Source of the DNA: Caryophanales bacterium UBA7278
GTDB taxonomy: Bacteria > Bacillota_I > Bacilli_A > RFN20 > CAG-826
Length of the DNA stretch: 53,711 bases
Direction of reading: 5' to 3'
Assembly (NCBI GenBank): GCA_002472275.1
Contig: DKRQ01000005.1
Location: forward strand, 1 to 53,711
Position 1 is the first letter of the stretch, and every line of letters begins with the position of its first letter. This document shows, piece by piece, positions 50,494-53,711 of the stretch. The notes under the pieces are model-generated. The model had not been told where the DNA came from, searched no databases, and saw nothing but the letters and a program-made list of their open reading frames with translations. Position numbers and translations under genes: made by a program.

Positions 50494-52626
50494 ATGAAAA
50501 AGACCAATCTCCTAGTTTCCATACTCGTTTCCTTCTTCGCCCTTGCGGTGTCTTCCTGTTCCTTTTTGCCCGGTATCTCCTCGACCCCCGGGGGAAGCAC
50601 CTCGAAAGCGGGGGACTCCTCGGGCTCGGTTCCCTATGTCCCGACCTACCGCGACAGTTTCGTCGATACGGAGGGGGTCAAGCATTACGTGGCCCTCAGC
50701 CAAAAAGACGTCTACCTTCTCCCAGGCATGAGCGCCCAGATCATCTTCGATTCCTATAAGGAAGGGGAAAGCGCCACCTTCCCGACCGACCGCACGATGT
50801 CGTCCCTTTCCTTTTGGAGCGATGATCCTTCCATCGCGACGATCGCGAACAAGGACGACGGCGTCGCCGCGACGATCACCGCGGGCAAAGTTGGGGAGAC
50901 CAGGGTCCACGCGACGATCTTCTCTACCAAATCGGTAGGAACCAACGCGATGGTTCACGTGCTGCAAAAGGAATTGACCGGGATTTCCCTCCGCAACGTC
51001 AAAGCAACCTATCTATTGGGCTCTACGTTCAAGCCTAGTTTCAAGGTCATCGGCACCTTCAACGAGAGGGTCGAACAGGAGATTCCTCTCGACGCGGTGA
51101 CCGTGAACTCAAGCAAAGTCAACATGGAAGCGGAGGGGACCTATAAGGTCACCGTCACCGCGACCGTCGATGGCGTGGCCAAATCCGCCGAATACGAGGT
51201 CAAGGTCATCGACAATCCGACCTATGAGCCGCGTGAGTTCGAATACACGATCGACGACCTCGGCAACCGCACCAAAGGCGAGTTCTATTGCCCCAAGCAA
51301 GGCGACGTGAAGACGCTCGTCATCCCCGTCTGGTTCAAGGATTCGGGCAACTATTTCACCCCCGAGCAAAAAGCCAAGATCCCCGCCGACCTAGAGGAAT
51401 CCTTCTATGGCGAGGGCAACGAGGAGACCCATTGGAACTCCGTGAGCAGCTTCTATAAGAAAGCCTCTAGCGGAAAGCTCAACCTCTCCGGCATCGTCTC
51501 GCCTTGGTATGAGTCCGACCTCAAGGTCACCGATTTCGCCGACGACGACGACGGGGCCAAGATCAAAACCCTCCTCAACGACTCGGTGGATTGGTTCTTC
51601 GCCAATCACCGCGACCTTGACCCCAACGACTTCGACAGCGATTCCAACGGATACTTCGACGGCATCAACTTGATCTACGCGGTCAACGACGCGGGCGAGG
51701 AACATCCCGAAATCCCAGCCACCTTCTGGGGCAAGATATCCTTTGGATATCATAGGGCTCCGACTCCCGAGATGCCCGGCATCCACTTCCACATGTGGGC
51801 GAGCTGCGAGTCCTTATATGAGGACGCCGAGAGCAACCCGGTGGACAGCCACGTCTTCACCCATGAGTTCGGCCACACCCTTGGCCTAGAGGACTACTAC
51901 GACTACGGCGAGAACAATTACTACCCCGTCGGCGGGCACATCATGATGTTCCATAACACCGGCGCCCAGGATCCCTTCTCCACCTCGATCCTAGGCTACT
52001 CCAAGGTCATCGTCCCGGAGACGAGCTGCACGATCGAACTAGGCGACTTCCAGAATAGCCGCACGGCCGTCCTCCTCTCACCTAGTCCCTCCGCGGTGAA
52101 CACCCCCTTCGACGAATACCTCCTCGTCGAGCTCTACGCGCCTAATGGACTCAACCAGTTCGACGCCGAGCACGCTTGGAGAGGCTATTACTCCACAGGT
52201 GCCGAAAACCCCGGCATCAGGGTCTGGCACGTCGACGCTAGGCTCGCCTACGAGGTGGGGGACGACTTCGCCCTCACTAACGACCCCTTGAAGCCCGGAA
52301 GCTTCGTGGCCTTCACCAACAGTTGGGGCGATAACCACGGCACCAAGCTCGGCAGGGAATTTGACGACAATTGCCTCCTCTTCCAAATCAGGAACGACAA
52401 GGAGCTGACCTTCCGTCCTAAGAGCACCGACCAAAACGTCATGATGAAGGACGCGACCCTTTTCCACGATGGGGACGCCTTCACGATGGAAGACTACGCT
52501 TCCCAGTTCGCCAAAGGCGACAAGCTGAACTCCGGCGAGGACCTCGGCTGGGAATTCTCCATCGAGGCCATTGAGGAATCCGACGGCGGCTACACCGCCA
52601 CCCTCAACTTCGTCTACGAGGGATAA
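50494..52626 (+). CDS. M6-like metallopeptidase lipoprotein with Ig-like domains
   Basis: Predicted surface lipoprotein of 710 residues. The lipobox VSSC places the lipidated cysteine at 22, followed by a Ser/Gly/Thr-rich linker. Two Ig-like domains follow: a Big2-type one (about 65-160, with SFWSDDPSIATI) and a second one (about 165-245). The catalytic domain holds HEFGHTLGLEDYYD (about 457-470), the zinc-binding HExxH of gluzincin/metzincin type as found in M6 (immune inhibitor A-like) peptidases. I chose the ATG at 50494 because it starts a standard signal peptide and sits 9 bases after the -10 box. Its likely targets are host or dietary proteins. Confidence 0.85.
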   Translation: MKKTNLLVSILVSFFALAVSSCSFLPGISSTPGGSTSKAGDSSGSVPYVPTYRDSFVDTEGVKHYVALSQKDVYLLPGMSAQIIFDSYKEGESATFPTDRTMSSLSFWSDDPSIATIANKDDGVAATITAGKVGETRVHATIFSTKSVGTNAMVHVLQKELTGISLRNVKATYLLGSTFKPSFKVIGTFNERVEQEIPLDAVTVNSSKVNMEAEGTYKVTVTATVDGVAKSAEYEVKVIDNPTYEPREFEYTIDDLGNRTKGEFYCPKQGDVKTLVIPVWFKDSGNYFTPEQKAKIPADLEESFYGEGNEETHWNSVSSFYKKASSGKLNLSGIVSPWYESDLKVTDFADDDDGAKIKTLLNDSVDWFFANHRDLDPNDFDSDSNGYFDGINLIYAVNDAGEEHPEIPATFWGKISFGYHRAPTPEMPGIHFHMWASCESLYEDAESNPVDSHVFTHEFGHTLGLEDYYDYGENNYYPVGGHIMMFHNTGAQDPFSTSILGYSKVIVPETSCTIELGDFQNSRTAVLLSPSPSAVNTPFDEYLLVELYAPNGLNQFDAEHAWRGYYSTGAENPGIRVWHVDARLAYEVGDDFALTNDPLKPGSFVAFTNSWGDNHGTKLGREFDDNCLLFQIRNDKELTFRPKSTDQNVMMKDATLFHDGDAFTMEDYASQFAKGDKLNSGEDLGWEFSIEAIEESDGGYTATLNFVYEG

Positions 52627-52642
52627 GAGGCAACATTGGCAT

Positions 52643-52672
52643 AAGGCTCGGCGCAAGTCGGGCCTTTTCCTT
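52643..52672 (+). terminator. terminator after the peptidase gene
   Basis: AAGGCTCG pairs with CGGGCCTT over eight bases, followed by TTCC. Confidence 0.75.
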
Positions 52673-52727
52673 CGCTTCCGAGCCAGAATCGGGTGCATTT
52701 GCCTTTTTCCGTCCGCGCGTTTCGTCA

Positions 52728-52733
52728 TATAAT
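52728..52733 (+). promoter_or_regulatory. -10 box of the rubrerythrin gene
   Basis: A perfect TATAAT. The -35 region is weak (TTTTCC at 17 bases). The short leader holds the ribosome-binding site AGGAG. Confidence 0.6.
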
Positions 52734-52758
52734 TTGGTAACACCCAGGAGATAAAACC

Positions 52759-53298
52759 ATGGAACTAAAAGGATCCCAAACCGAAAAGTGCCTGCAAGCC
52801 GCCTTCGCCGGCGAGTCCCAGGCCCGCAACAAGTACACCTACTTCGCCTCCAAGGCCAAAAAGGAAGGGTATGAGCAAATCGCCGCCATCTTCCTCGAGA
52901 CCGCCGAGAACGAGAAGGAACACGCCAAACTCTGGTTCAAATACCTAGAGGGCGGCGAGATCAAATCCACCGCGGAGAACCTCGAAGCGGCCGCTAACGG
53001 CGAAAACGACGAATGGACCGACATGTATCCCGGCTTTGCCGAGATTGCCGAGAAGGAAGGCTTCAAGGAAATCGCGGCCAAATTCCGCGCCGTCGCAGCC
53101 ATCGAAAAGCACCACGAGGAACGCTACAAAGCCCTCCTTGCCAAGGTCAAGGGCGGCGTGGTCTTCGTCGCAGACGACCTCGCGGTCTGGAAGTGCCGTA
53201 ACTGCGGCCACATCGTGGTCGGCAAGTACGCCCCCGAGATCTGCCCGGTCTGCAAGCACCCGAAGTCCTACTTCGAGCTCGAAGCCAAGAACTATTGA
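52759..53298 (+). CDS. rbr: rubrerythrin
   Basis: Non-haem diiron peroxidase that removes hydrogen peroxide in anaerobes; 179 residues. The ferritin-like part supplies the iron ligands in EsQARNKYTYFA, ETAENEKEHAK and AAIEKHHEERY. The C-terminal rubredoxin-like domain has the four cysteines as CRNCG and CPVCK. The gene is alone, with its own promoter and terminator. Its presence supports an anaerobic, oxygen-exposed lifestyle such as the gut. Confidence 0.96.
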   Translation: MELKGSQTEKCLQAAFAGESQARNKYTYFASKAKKEGYEQIAAIFLETAENEKEHAKLWFKYLEGGEIKSTAENLEAAANGENDEWTDMYPGFAEIAEKEGFKEIAAKFRAVAAIEKHHEERYKALLAKVKGGVVFVADDLAVWKCRNCGHIVVGKYAPEICPVCKHPKSYFELEAKNY

Positions 53299-53311
53299 TC
53301 CGGCATCTGCC

Positions 53312-53338
53312 AAAAGGGCCCATCGCGGCCCTTTTTGC
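53312..53338 (+). terminator. terminator after rubrerythrin
   Basis: AAAGGGCC pairs with GGCCCTTT over a six-base loop, followed by T residues. Confidence 0.88.
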
Positions 53339-53401
53339 TTTGCCTCGCGCCCTCCCTTTCATTAAGAAAGGCAAAAGGGGAGGAAAGTGGGCAATTCATG
53401 C

Positions 53402-53430
53402 TTGAATTAGCCGGTGCATTTGCCGATAAT
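53402..53430 (+). promoter_or_regulatory. promoter of the tRNA-Asp/tRNA-Phe unit
   Basis: TTGAAT (53402-53407), a 17-base spacer, GATAAT (53425-53430). Predicted start near 53437. Confidence 0.65.
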
Positions 53431-53449
53431 ATACACCGCGTCGCGGCAT

Positions 53450-53526
53450 GGACCATTGGTGTAGCGGCCTAACATGCTTCCCTGTCACGGAAGAGATCAC
53501 GAGTTCGAATCTCGTATGGTCCGCCA
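53450..53526 (+). tRNA. tRNA-Asp(GUC)
   Basis: The acceptor GGACCAT (53450-53456) pairs with ATGGTCC (53516-53522), followed by G and CCA. The anticodon GTC is at 53484-53486 in a seven-base loop. Confidence 0.97.
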
Positions 53527-53536
53527 AAACGTTTGT

Positions 53537-53613
53537 GGCCCGGTAGCTCAGCTGGTAGCAGCAATGGACTGAAAATCCATGTGTCGCCGGTTCGATCCCG
53601 GCCTGGGCCACCA
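53537..53613 (+). tRNA. tRNA-Phe(GAA)
   Basis: The acceptor GGCCCGG (53537-53543) pairs with CTGGGCC (53603-53609, one G:T pair), followed by A and CCA. The anticodon GAA is at 53571-53573. It lies 10 bases after tRNA-Asp and shares its promoter. It is the likely ligand of the pheST T-box. Confidence 0.97.
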
Positions 53614-53621
53614 TGAATGAT

Positions 53622-53650
53622 CCCCTCAATGAAAATTGGGGGTTTTTCTT
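53622..53650 (+). terminator. terminator of the tRNA pair
   Basis: CCCCTCAA pairs with TTGGGGG-type sequence over a short A-rich loop, followed by TTTTTCTT. Confidence 0.85.
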
Positions 53651-53676
53651 CGCAAGCCTGAAAGTCGAAAAAAGTT

Positions 53677-53706
53677 TTGAAATTTATCGTAAACGTCGCT
53701 TATTAA
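53677..53706 (+). promoter_or_regulatory. promoter reading out of the window
   Basis: TTGAAA (53677-53682), an 18-base spacer, TATTAA (53701-53706). The gene it serves lies beyond the end of the sequence. Confidence 0.45.
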
Positions 53707-53711
53707 CACCC

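Noticed and set aside
1..53711. Mycoplasma genetic code (TGA read as Trp)
   Set aside because: Full-length genes end in TGA, often in ATGA overlaps with the next gene, and Trp is written as TGG.
1..53711. CRISPR arrays, insertion sequences or prophage
   Set aside because: No repeat-spacer array, transposase, integrase or phage structural gene was seen; the tRNA genes show no adjoining integration copies.

Overview
The window is a chromosomal segment of a bacterium from the Bacillota (class Bacilli), most likely a GC-rich, gut-type relative of the mollicutes. This placement is inferred from gene content, not from a tree. Three points support it: T-box leaders precede valS, pheST and ileS; typical Bacilli genes are present (mutS2, rnhC, engB, yceD and a DegV/FakB-like gene); and the division cluster is pared down to mraZ-rsmH-(small membrane protein)-ftsA-ftsZ with no murein-synthesis genes. 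TGA is used as a stop codon throughout, often inside ATGA overlaps, so the genetic code is the standard one and not the mycoplasma code.

Layout. 1-2.6 kb: tRNA-Ser, a serine-rich lipoprotein, a GNAT acetyltransferase and a PlsC-type acyltransferase. 2.6-7.9 kb: a helical protein of unknown function, then the protein-quality block tig, lon and engB. lon sits behind a consensus promoter overlapped by two CIRCE-type operators. 7.9-11.2 kb: T-box and valS, then a MORN-repeat protein. 11.2-12.7 kb: a gene-poor stretch rich in possible hairpins, a 60-residue membrane microprotein and a DegV/FakB-like protein. 12.7-18.5 kb: T-box, pheS-pheT, yceD and two poorly known genes. 18.5-25.3 kb: the division cluster, a BspA-like leucine-rich lipoprotein and membrane proteins. 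25.3-35.3 kb: T-box, ileS-lspA-rluD, an orphan Phd-type antitoxin, rnhC, mutS2-uvrC and tRNA-Arg. 35.4-44.6 kb: a carbohydrate block with a DUF2804 protein, a GPH-family sugar transporter behind a cre site, a GT-B-like protein, and divergent beta- and alpha-galactosidases. 44.6-48.7 kb: a four-gene membrane-lipid operon (acyltransferase, GT4, GT8, YbhN-type membrane protein). 48.8-53.7 kb: initiator tRNA, a membrane-anchored XRE protein, an M6-like peptidase lipoprotein, rubrerythrin, tRNA-Asp and tRNA-Phe.

The most unusual pattern is promoter architecture. Ten or eleven transcription units, on both strands, have a -10 box 6 to 9 bases before the start codon, mostly with no Shine-Dalgarno sequence, and so appear to make leaderless mRNAs. 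Other transcription units (tig, lon, the three synthetase operons, mraZ, the DegV gene, DUF2804, rubrerythrin) have leaders, nearly all with good ribosome-binding sites. Several promoters also carry perfect short palindromes in the spacer or at the start of transcription (tig, ftsA, ileS, the DegV gene, the galactosidase divergon). mraZ carries the direct repeats expected of MraZ autoregulation across its own start codon.
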